64,000 nt of DNA from the NCBI GenBank assembly GCA_961205875.1, contig OY540813.1, positions 32,707,001 through 32,771,000 of the forward strand. The letters are read 5' to 3'. Source of the stretch: Sialis fuliginosa (taxonomy: Eukaryota; Arthropoda; Insecta; Megaloptera; Sialidae). The translations under genes and the position numbers were made by a program. The notes below the pieces were generated by a model, which was not told the DNA's origin, did not search any database, and saw nothing but the letters and a program-made list of their open reading frames with translations. Shown here piece by piece: positions 35,666 to 49,913 of this stretch (positions are counted from its first letter, which is position 1; every line of letters begins with the position of its first letter).

Positions 35666-35931
35666 TATTTTTAATTGTAAAAAAGAATTGAGTCGAAAAT
35701 CATCATTTGACTCAAATTACATCAAATAATGTCAAATCTAGTCATTTAAACACTAAATTTTCGATAAGTATCTAAACTGATCGAATTGATTTAAAATAAT
35801 TTGATCCGATTGTTATTGGTACGAAACGAGACGTTTATTATCAAAATACACCGATTTAATACAAATCGAGTCGATTTGCAGATGTTGTTATATGTTTATT
35901 TAGATGTATGATTTAGTTTTTGTTTAATGCT
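35666..35931 (+). repeat. Satellite island 12 (266 bp)
   Basis: Variants are 108T, 161A, 218T, 239A and 255T. This is island 8 without its private 53A. Confidence 0.92.
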
Positions 35932-37766
35932 TATGTTTATGTTTATGTTTATGTTAATGTTTATGTTTATGTTTATGTTTATGTTTATGTTTATGTTTAT
36001 GTTTATGTTTATGTTTATGTTTATGTTTATGTTTATGTTTATGTTTATGTTTATGTTTATGTTTATGTTTATGTTTATGTTTATGTTTATGTTTATGTTT
36101 ATGTTTATGTTTATGTTTATGTTTATGTTTATGTTTATGTTTATGTTTATGTTTATGTTTATGTTTATGTTTATGTTTATGTTTATGTTTATGTTTATGT
36201 TTATGTTTATGTTTATGTTTATGTTTATGTTTATGTTTATGTTTATGTTTATGTTTATGTTTATGTTTATGTTTATGTTTATGTTTTTGTTTATGTTTAT
36301 GTTTATGTTTATGTTTATGTTTATGTTTATGTTTATGTTTATGTTTTCGTTTATGTTTATGTTTAAGTTTATGTTTAAATTTATGTTTAAATTTATGTTT
36401 AAATTTATGTTTAAATTTATGTTTAAATTTATGTTCAAATTAATGTTCAAATTTATGTTTAAATTTATGTTTAAATTTATGTTTAAATTTATGTTTAAAT
36501 TTATGTTTAAATTTATATTTTAATTTATGTTTCAATTTATATTTAAATTTATGTTTAAATTTATGTTTAAATTTATGTTTCAATTTATATTTAAATTTAT
36601 GTTTAAATTTATGTTTAAATTTATGTTTAAATTTATGTTTAAATTTATGTTTAAATTTATGTTTAAATTTATGTTTGAATTTATGTTTAAATTTATATTT
36701 AAATTTATGTTTAAATTTATGTTTAAATTTATGTTTACATTTATGTTTAAATTTATGTTTAAATTTATGTTTAAATTTATGTATAAATTTATGTTTAAAT
36801 TTATGTTCAAATTTATGTTCAAATTTATGTTTAAATTTATGTTTAAATTTATGTTTAAATTTATGTTTAAATTTATGTTAAAATTTATGTTTAAATTTAT
36901 GTTTAAATTTATGTTTAAATTTATGTTTAAATTTATGTTTAAATTTATGTTTAAATTTATGTTAAAGTTTATGTTTAAATTTATGTTTAAATTTATGTTT
37001 AAATTTATGTTTCAATTTATATTTAAATTTATGTTTAAATTTATGTTTAAATTTATTTTTAAATTTATATTCTAATTTATGTTTAAATTTATGTTTAAAT
37101 TTATGTTTAAATTTATGTTTAAATTTATGTTAAAATTTATGTTTAAATTTATGTTTAAATTTATGTTGAAATTTAAGTTTAAATTAATGTTTAAATTTAT
37201 GTTTAAATTTATATTTTAATTTATGTTTCAATTTATATTTAAATTTATGTTTAAATTTATGTTTAAATTTATGTTTAAATTAAACCTAAATTTAAACATA
37301 AATTAAAACATTAATTTAAACATAAATTTAAACATAAATTTAAACATAAACTTAAACATAAATTGAAACATAAATTTAAACATAAATTTAAACATAAATT
37401 GAAACAAAAATTAAAACATAAACTTAAAAATAAACTTAAACATAAATATAAACATAAATTTAAACATAAATTTAAACATAAATTTAAACATAAATTAAAA
37501 CATAACCTTAAACATAAATTTAAACATAAACTGAAACATAAACGTTAACATTAACTAAAACATAAATTAAAACATAAACTTAAACATAAACATAAACTTA
37601 AACATAATCATAAACATAAACATAAACATAAACATAAACATAAACATAAACATAAACATAAACATAAACATAAACATAAACATAAACATAAACATAAACA
37701 TAAACATAAACATAAACATAAACATAAACATAAACATAAACATAAACATAAACATAAACATAAAGT
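35932..37766. repeat. Inter-island inverted array, unit 12
   Basis: This is a duplicate of unit 8 with a private TTAATG hexamer near 35953. Hexamers run to about 36362, forward dodecamers to 37279, the A-variant switch is at 37280-37301, and (CATAAA)n occupies about 37609-37766. Confidence 0.9.
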
Positions 37767-38032
37767 TATTTTTAATTGTAAAAAATAATTGAGTCGAAAA
37801 TCATCATTTGACTCAAATTACATCAAATAATGTCAAATCTAGTCATTTAAACACTAAATTTTCGATAAGTATCTAAACTGATCGAATTGATTTAAAATAA
37901 TTTGATCCGATTGTTATTGGTACGAATCGAGACGTTTATTATCAAAATACACCGATTTAATACAAATCGAGTCGATTTGCAGATGTTGTTATATGTTTAT
38001 TTAGATGTATGATTTAGTTTATGTTTAATGCT
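37767..38032 (+). repeat. Satellite island 13 (266 bp)
   Basis: Haplotype 20T, 108T, 218T, 239A with an AAAGT left border, identical to islands 9 and 15. Confidence 0.92.
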
Positions 38033-40656
38033 TATGTTTATGTTTATGTTTATGTTTATGTTTATGTTTATGTTTATGTTTATGTTTATGTTTATGTTTA
38101 TGTTTATGTTTATGTTTATGTTTATGTTTATGTTTATGTTTATGTTTATGTTTATGTTTATGTTTATGTTTATGTTTATGTTTATGTTTATGTTTATGTT
38201 TATGTTTATGTTTATGTTTATGTTTATGTTTATGTTTATGTTTATGTTTATGTTTATGTTTATGTTTATGTTTATGTTTATGTTTATGTTTATGTTTATG
38301 TTTATGTTTATGTTTATGTTTATGTTTATGTTTATGTTTGTTTATGTTTATGTTTATGTTTATGTTTATGTTTATGTTTATGTTTATGTTTATGTTTATG
38401 TTTATGTTTATGTTTATGTTTATGTTTATGTTTATGTTTATGTTTATGTTTATGTTTATGTTTATGTTTATATTTATGTTTATGTTTATGTTTATGTTTT
38501 CGTTTATGTTTATGTTTAAGTTTATGTTTAAATTTATGTTTAAATTTATGTTTAAATTTATGTTTAAATTTATGTTTAAATTTATGTTCAAATTAATGTT
38601 CAAATTTATGTTTAAATTTATGTTTAAATTTATGTTTAAATTTATGTTTAAATTTATGTTTAAATTTATGTTTAAATTTATAGTTTAATTTATGTTTCAA
38701 TTTATATTTAAATTTATGTTTAAATTTATGTTTAAATTTATGTTTCAATTTATATTTAAATTTATGTTTAAATTTATGTTTAAAGTTATGTTTAAATTTA
38801 TGTTTAAATTTATGTTTAAATTTATGTTTAAATTTATGTTTGAATTTATGTTTAAATTTATATTTAAATTTATGTTTAAATTTATGTTTAAATTTATGTT
38901 TAAATTTATGTTTGAATTTATGTTTAAATTTATATTTAAATTTATGTTTAAATTTATGTTTAAATTTATGTTTACATTTATGTTTAAATTTATGTTTAAA
39001 TTTATGTTTAAATTTATGTTTAAATTTATGTTAAAATTTATGTTTAAATTTATGTTTAAATTTATGTTTAAATTTATGTTTAAATTTATGTTTAAATTTA
39101 TGTTTAAATTTATGTTAAAGTTTATGTTTAAATTTATGTTTAAATTTATGTTTAAATTTATGTTTAAATTTATGTTTAAATTTATGTTTAAATTTATGTT
39201 CAAATTAATGTTTAAATTTATGTTTAAATTTATGTTTAAATTTATGTTTAAATTTATGTTCAAATTAATGTTTAAATTTATGTTTAAATTTATGTTTAAA
39301 TTTATGTTTAAATTTATGTTTAAATTTATGTTTAAATTTATGTATAAATTTATGTTTAAATTTATGTTCAAATTTATGTTCAAATTTATGTTTAAATTTA
39401 TGTTTAAATTTATGTTTAAATTTATGTTTAAATTTATGTTAAAATTTATGTTTAAATTTATGTTTAAATTTATGTTTAAATTTATGTTTAAATTTATGTT
39501 TAAATTTATGTTTAAATTTATGTTTAAATTTATGTTAAAGTTTATGTTTAAATTTATGTTTAAATTTATGTTTAAATTTATGTTTAAATTTATGTTTCAA
39601 TTTATATTTAAATTTATGTTTAAATTTATGTTTAAATTTATTTTTAAATTTATATTCTAATTTATGTTTAAATTTATGTTTAAATTTATGTTTAAATTTA
39701 TGTTTAAATTTATGTTAAAATTTATGTTTAAATTTATGTTTAAATTTATGTTTAAATTTATGTTTAAATTTATGTTTAAATTTATGTTTAAATTTATGTT
39801 TAAATTTATGTTAAAATTTATGTTTAAATTTATGTTTAAATTTATGTTTAAATTTATGTTTAAATTTATGTTTAAATTTATGTTTAAATTTATGTATAAA
39901 TTTATGTTTAAATTTATGTATCAATTTATATTTAAATTTATGTTTAAATTTATGTTTAAATTTATGTTTAAATTTATGTTTAAATTTATGTTTAAATTTA
40001 TGTTTGAAATTATGTTTAAATTTATGTTTAAACTTATGTTTAAATTTATGTTTAAATTTATGTTTAAATTTATGTTTAAATTAAACCTAAATTTGAACAT
40101 AAATTAAAACATTAATTTAAACATAAATTAAAACATAAACTAAAATTTAAACATAAACTTAAACATAAATTTAAACATAAATTTAAACATAAATTTAAAC
40201 ATAAATTTAAATATAAATTTAAACATAAACTTAAATTTGAACATAAATTTAAATATAAGCAAACATAAATTTAAACATAAATTTAAACATAAACTTAAAC
40301 ATAATTTTAAACATAAATTTAAACATAAATTTAAACATAAATTTAAACATAAATTTAAACATAAATTTAAACATAAATTTAAACATAAATTTAAACATAA
40401 ATTTAAACATAAATTTAAACATAAATTTAAATATAAATTTAAAAATAAATTTAAACATAAACTTAAACATAAATTGAAACATAAATTTAAACATAAATTG
40501 AAACATAAATTTAAACATAAATTTAAACATAAATTTAAACATAAAATTAAACATAAATTTAAACATAAATTTAAACATAAACTTAAATTTAAACATAAAC
40601 ATAAACATAAACATAAACATAAACATAAACATAAACATAAACATAAACATAAACAT
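38033..40656. repeat. Inter-island inverted array, unit 13
   Basis: This is a duplicate of unit 9 with the same TTTG phase slip (near 38337). Hexamers run to about 38515, forward dodecamers to 40080, the switch is at 40081-40102, and (CATAAA)n occupies about 40594-40656. Confidence 0.9.
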
Positions 40657-40922
40657 TATTTTTAATTGTAAAAAAGAATTGAGTCGAAAATCATCATTTG
40701 ACTCAAATTACATCAAATAATGTCAAATCTAGTCATTTAAACACTAAATTTTCGATAAGTATCTAAACTGATCGAATTGATTTAAAATAATTTGATCCGA
40801 TTGTTATAGGTACGAAACGAGACGTTTATTATCAAAATACACCGATTTAATACAAATCGAGTCGATTTGCAGATGTTGTTATATGTTTATTTAGATGTAT
40901 GATTTAGTTTTTATTTAATGCT
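40657..40922 (+). repeat. Satellite island 14 (266 bp)
   Basis: It has the island 10 haplotype plus a private 152A. Confidence 0.92.
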
Positions 40923-42157
40923 TATGTTTATGTTTATGTTTATGTTTATGTTTATGTTTATGTTTATGTTTATGTTTATGTTTATGTTTATGTTTATGTT
41001 TATGTTTATGTTTATGTTTATGTTTATGTTTATGTTTATGTTTATGTTTATGTTTATGTTTATGTTTATGTTTATGTTTATGTTTATGTTTATGTTTATG
41101 TTTATGTTTATGTTTATGTTTATGTTTATGTTTATGTTTATGTTTATGTTTATGTTTATGTTTATGTTTATGTTTATGTTTATGTTTATGTTTATGTTTA
41201 TGTTTATGTTTATGTTTATGTTTATGTTTATGTTTATGTTTATGTTTATGTTTATGTTTATGTTTATGTTTATGTTTATGTTTTCGTTTATGTTTATGTT
41301 TAAGTTTATGTTTAAATTTATGTTTAAATTTATGTTTAAATTTATGTTTAAATTTATGTTAAAGTTTATGTTTAAATTTATGTTTAAATTTATGTTTAAA
41401 TTTATGTTTCAATTTATATTTAAATTTATGTTTAAATTTATGTTTAAATTTATTTTTAAATTTATATTCTAATTTATGTTTAAATTTATGTTTAAATTTA
41501 TGTTTAAATTTATGTTTAAATTTATGTTAAAATTTATGTTTAAATTTATGTTTAAATTTATGTTGAAATTTAAGTTTAAATTAATGTTTAAATTTATGTT
41601 TAAATTTATATTTTAATTTATGTTTCAATTTATATTTAAATTTATGTTTAAATTTATGTTTAAATTAAACCTAAATTTAAACATAAATTAAAACATTAAT
41701 TTAAACATAAATTTAAACATAAATTTAAACATAAACTTAAACATAAATTGAAACATAAATTTAAACATAAATTTAAACATAAATTGAAACAAAAATTAAA
41801 ACATAAACTTAAAAATAAACTTAAACATAAATATAAACATAAATTTAAACATAAATTTAAACATAAATTTAAACATAAATTAAAACATAACCTTAAACAT
41901 AAATTTAAACATAAACTGAAACATAAACGTTAACATTAACTAAAACATAAATTAAAACATAAACTTAAACATAAACATAAACTTAAACATAATCATAAAC
42001 ATAAACATAAACATAAACATAAACATAAACATAAACATAAACATAAACATAAACATAAACATAAACATAAACATAAACATAAACATAAACATAAACATAA
42101 ACATAAACATAAACATAAACATAAACATAAACATAAACATAAACATAAACATAAAGT
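40923..42157. repeat. Inter-island array, unit 14 (chimeric)
   Basis: Hexamers run to about 41300. The start matches units 10 and 16, but from about 41359 (TTAAAGTTTATG) it matches the tail of unit 12 from about 36962. It marks the junction of a second, about 4.4-kb tandem duplication. The A-variant switch is at 41665-41686, and (CATAAA)n occupies about 41996-42157. Confidence 0.88.
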
Positions 42158-42423
42158 TATTTTTAATTGTAAAAAATAATTGAGTCGAAAATCATCATTT
42201 GACTCAAATTACATCAAATAATGTCAAATCTAGTCATTTAAACACTAAATTTTCGATAAGTATCTAAACTGATCGAATTGATTTAAAATAATTTGATCCG
42301 ATTGTTATTGGTACGAATCGAGACGTTTATTATCAAAATACACCGATTTAATACAAATCGAGTCGATTTGCAGATGTTGTTATATGTTTATTTAGATGTA
42401 TGATTTAGTTTATGTTTAATGCT
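42158..42423 (+). repeat. Satellite island 15 (266 bp)
   Basis: Haplotype 20T, 108T, 218T, 239A with an AAAGT border, identical to islands 9 and 13. Confidence 0.92.
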
Positions 42424-45035
42424 TATGTTTATGTTTATGTTTATGTTTATGTTTATGTTTATGTTTATGTTTATGTTTATGTTTATGTTTATGTTTATGT
42501 TTATGTTTATGTTTATGTTTATGTTTATGTTTATGTTTATGTTTATGTTTATGTTTATGTTTATGTTTATGTTTATGTTTATGTTTATGTTTATGTTTAT
42601 GTTTATGTTTATGTTTATGTTTATGTTTATGTTTATGTTTATGTTTATGTTTATGTTTATGTTTATGTTTATGTTTATGTTTATGTTTATGTTTATGTTT
42701 ATGTTTATGTTTATGTTTGTTTATGTTTATGTTTATGTTTATGTTTATGTTTATGTTTATGTTTATGTTTATGTTTATGTTTATGTTTATGTTTATGTTT
42801 ATGTTTATGTTTATGTTTATGTTTATGTTTATGTTTATGTTTATGTTTATGTTTATGTTTATATTTATGTTTATGTTTATGTTTATGTTTTCGTTTATGT
42901 TTATGTTTAAGTTTATGTTTAAATTTATGTTTAAATTTATGTTTAAATTTATGTTTAAATTTATGTTTAAATTTATGTTCAAATTAATGTTCAAATTTAT
43001 GTTTAAATTTATGTTTAAATTTATGTTTAAATTTATGTTTAAATTTATGTTTAAATTTATGTTTAAATTTATAGTTTAATTTATGTTTCAATTTATATTT
43101 AAATTTATGTTTAAATTTATGTTTAAATTTATGTTTCAATTTATATTTAAATTTATGTTTAAATTTATGTTTAAAGTTATGTTTAAATTTATGTTTAAAT
43201 TTATGTTTAAATTTATGTTTAAATTTATGTTTGAATTTATGTTTAAATTTATATTTAAATTTATGTTTAAATTTATGTTTAAATTTATGTTTAAATTTAT
43301 GTTTGAATTTATGTTTAAATTTATATTTAAATTTATGTTTAAATTTATGTTTAAATTTATGTTTACATTTATGTTTAAATTTATGTTTAAATTTATGTTT
43401 AAATTTATGTTTAAATTTATGTTAAAATTTATGTTTAAATTTATGTTTAAATTTATGTTTAAATTTATGTTTAAATTTATGTTTAAATTTATGTTTAAAT
43501 TTATGTTAAAGTTTATGTTTAAATTTATGTTTAAATTTATGTTTAAATTTATGTTTAAATTTATGTTTAAATTTATGTTTAAATTTATGTTCAAATTAAT
43601 GTTTAAATTTATGTTTAAATTTATGTTTAAATTTATGTTTAAATTTATGTTCAAATTAATGTTTAAATTTATGTTTAAATTTATGTTTAAATTTATGTTT
43701 AAATTTATGTTTAAATTTATGTTTAAATTTATGTATAAATTTATGTTTAAATTTATGTTCAAATTTATGTTCAAATTTATGTTTAAATTTATGTTTAAAT
43801 TTATGTTTAAATTTATGTTTAAATTTATGTTAAAATTTATGTTTAAATTTATGTTTAAATTTATGTTTAAATTTATGTTTAAATTTATGTTTAAATTTAT
43901 GTTTAAATTTATGTTTAAATTTATGTTAAAGTTTATGTTTAAATTTATGTTTAAATTTATGTTTAAATTTATGTTTAAATTTATGTTTCAATTTATATTT
44001 AAATTTATGTTTAAATTTATGTTTAAATTTATTTTTAAATTTATATTCTAATTTATGTTTAAATTTATGTTTAAATTTATGTTTAAATTTATGTTTAAAT
44101 TTATGTTAAAATTTATGTTTAAATTTATGTTTAAATTTATGTTTAAATTTATGTTTAAATTTATGTTTAAATTTATGTTTAAATTTATGTTTAAATTTAT
44201 GTTAAAATTTATGTTTAAATTTATGTTTAAATTTATGTTTAAATTTATGTTTAAATTTATGTTTAAATTTATGTTTAAATTTATGTATAAATTTATGTTT
44301 AAATTTATGTATCAATTTATATTTAAATTTATGTTTAAATTTATGTTTAAATTTATGTTTAAATTTATGTTTAAATTTATGTTTAAATTTATGTTTGAAA
44401 TTATGTTTAAATTTATGTTTAAACTTATGTTTAAATTTATGTTTAAATTTATGTTTAAATTTATGTTTAAATTAAACCTAAATTTGAACATAAATTAAAA
44501 CATTAATTTAAACATAAATTAAAACATAAACTAAAATTTAAACATAAACTTAAACATAAATTTAAACATAAATTTAAACATAAATTTAAACATAAATTTA
44601 AATATAAATTTAAACATAAACTTAAATTTGAACATAAATTTAAATATAAGCAAACATAAATTTAAACATAAATTTAAACATAAACTTAAACATAATTTTA
44701 AACATAAATTTAAACATAAATTTAAACATAAATTTAAACATAAATTTAAACATAAATTTAAACATAAATTTAAACATAAATTTAAACATAAATTTAAACA
44801 TAAATTTAAACATAAATTTAAATATAAATTTAAAAATAAATTTAAACATAAACTTAAACATAAATTGAAACATAAATTTAAACATAAATTGAAACATAAA
44901 TTTAAACATAAATTTAAACATAAATTTAAACATAAAATTAAACATAAATTTAAACATAAATTTAAACATAAACTTAAATTTAAACATAAACATAAACATA
45001 AACATAAACATAAACATAAACATAAACATAAACAT
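42424..45035. repeat. Inter-island inverted array, unit 15
   Basis: This is a third copy of the unit 9/13 type with the same TTTG slip (near 42717). Hexamers run to about 42906, the switch is at 44472-44493, and a short (CATAAA)n arm occupies about 44986-45035. Confidence 0.9.
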
Positions 45036-45301
45036 TATTTTTAATTGTAAAAAAGAATTGAGTCGAAAATCATCATTTGACTCAAATTACATCAAATAAT
45101 GTCAAATCTAGTCATTTAAACACTAAATTTTCGATAAGTATCTAAACTGATCGAATTGATTTAAAATAATTTGATCCGATTGTTATTGGTACGAAACGAG
45201 ACGTTTATTATCAAAATACACCGATTTAATACAAATCGAGTCGATTTGCAGATGTTGTTATATGTTTATTTAGATGTATGATTTAGTTTTTATTTAATGC
45301 T
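45036..45301 (+). repeat. Satellite island 16 (266 bp)
   Basis: Variants are 108T, 161A, 218T, 239A, 255T and 257A, identical to island 10. Confidence 0.92.
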
Positions 45302-47172
45302 TATGTTTATGTTTATGTTTATGTTTATGTTTATGTTTATGTTTATGTTTATGTTTATGTTTATGTTTATATTTATGTTTATGTTTATGTTTATGTTTAT
45401 GTTTATGTTTATGTTTATGTTTATGTTTATGTTTATGTTTATGTTTATGTTTATGTTTATGTTTATGTTTATGTTTATGTTTATGTTTATGTTTATGTTT
45501 ATGTTTATGTTTATGTTTATGTTTATGTTTATGTTTATGTTTATGTTTATGTTTATGTTTATGTTTATGTTTATGTTTATGTTTATGTTTATGTTTATGT
45601 TTATGTTTATGTTTATGTTTATGTTTATGTTTATGTTTATGTTTATGTTTATGTTTATGTTTATGTTTATGTTTATGTTTATGTTTATGTTTATGTTTAT
45701 GTTTTCGTTTATGTTTATGTTTAAGTTTATGTTTAAATTTATGTTTAAATTTATGTTTAAATTTATGTTTAAATTTATGTTTAAATTTATGTTCAAATTA
45801 ATGTTCAAATTTATGTTTAAATTTATGTTTAAATTTATGTTTAAATTTATGTTTAAATTTATGTTTAAATTTATATTTTAATTTATGTTTCAATTTATAT
45901 TTAAATTTATGTTTAAATTTATGTTTAAATTTATGTTTCAATTTATATTTAAATTTATGTTTAAATTTATGTTTAAATTTATGTTTAAATTTATGTTTAA
46001 ATTTATGTTTAAATTTATGTTTAAATTTATGTTTGAATTTATGTTTAAATTTATATTTAAATTTATGTTTAAATTTATGTTTAAATTTATGTTTACATTT
46101 ATGTTTAAATTTATGTTTAAATTTATGTTTAAATTTATGTATAAATTTATGTTTAAATTTATGTTCAAATTTATGTTCAAATTTATGTTTAAATTTATGT
46201 TTAAATTTATGTTTAAATTTATGTTTAAATTTATGTTAAAATTTATGTTTAAATTTATGTTTAAATTTATGTTTAAATTTATGTTTAAATTTATGTTTAA
46301 ATTTATGTTTAAATTTATGTTAAAGTTTATGTTTAAATTTATGTTTAAATTTATGTTTAAATTTATGTTTAAATTTATGTTTCAATTTATATTTAAATTT
46401 ATGTTTAAATTTATGTTTAAATTTATTTTTAAATTTATATTCTAATTTATGTTTAAATTTATGTTTAAATTTATGTTTAAATTTATGTTTAAATTTATGT
46501 TAAAATTTATGTTTAAATTTATGTTTAAATTTATGTTGAAATTTATGTTTAAATTAATGTTTAAATTTATGTTTAAATTTATATTTTAATTTATGTTTCA
46601 ATTTATATTTAAATTTATGTTTAAATTTATGTTTAAATTTATGTTTAAATTAAACCTAAATTTAAACATAAATTAAAACATTAATTTAAACATAAATTAA
46701 AACATAAACTTAAATTTAAACATAAACTTAAACATTAACTTAAACATAAATTTAAACATAAATTTAAACATAAACTTAAACATAAATTGAAACATAAATT
46801 TAAACATAAATTTTAACATAAATTGAAACAAAAATTAAAACATAAACTTAAAAATAAACTTAAACATAAATATAAACATAAATTTAAACATAAATTTAAA
46901 CATAAATTTAAACATAAATTAAAACATAACCTTAAACATAAATTTAAACATAAACTGAAACATAAACGTTAACATTAACTAAAACATAAATTAAAACATA
47001 AACTTAAACATAAACATAAACTTAAACATAATCATAAACATAAACATAAACATAAACATAAACATAAACATAAACATAAACATAAACATAAACATAAACA
47101 TAAACATAAACATAAACATAAACATAAACATAAACATAAACATAAACATAAACATAAACATAAACATAAAGT
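45302..47172. repeat. Inter-island inverted array, unit 16
   Basis: This is a complete unit of the 8/12 type. Hexamers with one TTTATA run to about 45722, forward dodecamers to 46649, the A-variant switch is at 46650-46671, and (CATAAA)n occupies about 47036-47172. It probably shows the uninterrupted form of chimeric units 10 and 14. Confidence 0.88.
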
Positions 47173-47438
47173 TATTTTTAATTGTAAAAAAGAATTGAGT
47201 CGAAAATCATCATTTGACTCAAATTACATCAAATAATGTCAAATCTAGTCATTTAAACACTAAATTTTCGATAAGTATCTAAACTGATCGAATTGATTTA
47301 AAATAATTTGATCCGATTGTTATTGGTACGAATCGAGACGTTTATTATCAAAATACACCGATTTAATACAAATCGAGTCGATTTGCAGATGTTGTTATAT
47401 GTTTATTTAGATGTATGATTTAGTTTATGTTTAATGCT
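47173..47438 (+). repeat. Satellite island 17 (266 bp)
   Basis: Variants are 108T, 218T and 239A, with the AAAGT left border but without 20T. This looks like the ancestral form of the island 9/13/15 group. Confidence 0.92.
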
Positions 47439-48354
47439 TATGTTTATGTTTATGTTTATGTTTATGTTTATGTTTATGTTTATGTTTATGTTTATGTTTA
47501 TGTTTATGTTTATGTTTATGTTTATGTTTATGTTTATGTTTATGTTTATGTTTATGTTTATGTTTATGTTTATGTTTATGTTTATGTTTATGTTTATGTT
47601 TATGTTTATGTTTATGTTTATGTTTATGTTTATGTTTATGTTTATGTTTATGTTTATGTTTATGTTTGTTTATGTTTATGTTTATGTTTATGTTTATGTT
47701 TATGTTTATGTTTATGTTTATGTTTATGTTTATGTTTATGTTTATGTTTATGTTTATGTTTATGTTTATGTTTATGTTTATGTTTATGTTTATGTTTATG
47801 TTTATGTTTATGTTTATGTTTATGTTTATGTTTATGTTTATGTTTATGTTTATATTTATGTTTATGTTTATGTTTATGTTTTCGTTTATGTTTATGTTTA
47901 AGTTTATGTTTAAATTTATGTTTAAATTTATGTTTAAATTTATGTTTAAATTTATGTTTAAATTTATGTTCAAATTAATGTTCAAATTTATGTTTAAATT
48001 TATGTTTAAATTTATGTTTAAATTTATGTTTAAATTTATGTTTAAATTTATGTTTAAATTTATAGTTTAATTTATGTTTCAATTTATATTTAAATTTATG
48101 TTTAAATTTATGTTTAAATTTATGTTTCAATTTATATTTAAATTTATGTTTAAATTTATGTTTAAAGTTATGTTTAAATTTATGTTTAAATTTATGTTTA
48201 AATTTATGTTTAAATTTATGTTTGAATTTATGTTTAAATTTATATTTAAATTTATGTTTAAATTTATGTTTAAATTTATGTTTAAATTTATGTTTGAATT
48301 TATGTTTAAATTTATATTTAAATTTATGTTTAAATTTATGTTTAAATTTATGTT

Positions 48355-49554
48355 TACATTTATGTTTAAATTTATGTTTAAATTTATGTTTAAATTTATG
48401 TTTAAATTTATGTTAAAATTTATGTTTAAATTTATGTTTAAATTTATGTTTAAATTTATGTTTAAATTTATGTTTAAATTTATGTTTAAATTTATGTTAA
48501 AGTTTATGTTTAAATTTATGTTTAAATTTATGTTTAAATTTATGTTTAAATTTATGTTTAAATTTATGTTTAAATTTATGTTCAAATTAATGTTTAAATT
48601 TATGTTTAAATTTATGTTTAAATTTATGTTTAAATTTATGTTCAAATTAATGTTTAAATTTATGTTTAAATTTATGTTTAAATTTATGTTTAAATTTATG
48701 TTTAAATTTATGTTTAAATTTATGTATAAATTTATGTTTAAATTTATGTTCAAATTTATGTTCAAATTTATGTTTAAATTTATGTTTAAATTTATGTTTA
48801 AATTTATGTTTAAATTTATGTTAAAATTTATGTTTAAATTTATGTTTAAATTTATGTTTAAATTTATGTTTAAATTTATGTTTAAATTTATGTTTAAATT
48901 TATGTTTAAATTTATGTTTAAATTTATGTTTAAATTTATGTTTAAATTTATGTTTACATTTATGTTTAAATTTATGTTTAAATTTATGTTTAAATTTATG
49001 TTTAAATTTATGTTAAAATTTATGTTTAAATTTATGTTTAAATTTATGTTTAAATTTATGTTTAAATTTATGTTTAAATTTATGTTTAAATTTATGTTAA
49101 AGTTTATGTTTAAATTTATGTTTAAATTTATGTTTAAATTTATGTTTAAATTTATGTTTAAATTTATGTTTAAATTTATGTTCAAATTAATGTTTAAATT
49201 TATGTTTAAATTTATGTTTAAATTTATGTTTAAATTTATGTTCAAATTAATGTTTAAATTTATGTTTAAATTTATGTTTAAATTTATGTTTAAATTTATG
49301 TTTAAATTTATGTTTAAATTTATGTATAAATTTATGTTTAAATTTATGTTCAAATTTATGTTCAAATTTATGTTTAAATTTATGTTTAAATTTATGTTTA
49401 AATTTATGTTTAAATTTATGTTAAAATTTATGTTTAAATTTATGTTTAAATTTATGTTTAAATTTATGTTTAAATTTATGTTTAAATTTATGTTTAAATT
49501 TATGTTTAAATTTATGTTAAAGTTTATGTTTAAATTTATGTTTAAATTTATGTT
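48355..49554 (+). repeat. Tandem duplication, 600-bp period
   Basis: The marker series beginning with TTTACATTTATG at 48355 recurs at 48955: TTAAAA, TTAAAG, two TTCAAATTAATG, ATGTATAAA, two TTCAAA. Units 9, 13 and 15 have only one copy. Confidence 0.85.
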
Positions 49555-49913
49555 TAAATTTATGTTTAAATTTATGTTTCAATTTATATTTAAATTTATG
49601 TTTAAATTTATGTTTAAATTTATTTTTAAATTTATATTCTAATTTATGTTTAAATTTATGTTTAAATTTATGTTTAAATTTATGTTTAAATTTATGTTAA
49701 AATTTATGTTTAAATTTATGTTTAAATTTATGTTAAAATTTATGTTTAAATTTATGTTTAAATTTATGTTTAAATTTATGTTTAAATTTATGTTTAAATT
49801 TATGTATAAATTTATGTTTAAATTTATGTATCAATTTATATTTAAATTTATGTTTAAATTTATGTTTAAATTTATGTTTAAATTTATGTTTAAATTTATG
49901 TTTAAATTTATGT

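Larger units (their letters stand above)
24238..41359 (+). repeat. Segmental tandem duplication, about 8.7-kb period
   Basis: Copy 1 (about 24238-32957) carries islands 7-8-9-10, and copy 2 (about 32958-41359) carries islands 11-12-13-14. Island haplotypes match pairwise (7=11, 8~12, 9=13, 10~14), and so do unit lengths (2419/2413, 2095/2101, 2872/2890). The differences are mostly hexamer or dodecamer counts. Confidence 0.9.
36962..45770 (+). repeat. Nested segmental duplication, about 4.4-kb period
   Basis: Copy 1 (about 36962-41358) contains islands 13-14 and copy 2 (about 41359-45770) contains islands 15-16. Island 13=15 and 14~16, and the tail of unit 12 reappears as the tail of unit 14. 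This event post-dates or overlaps the 8.7-kb duplication. Confidence 0.82.
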
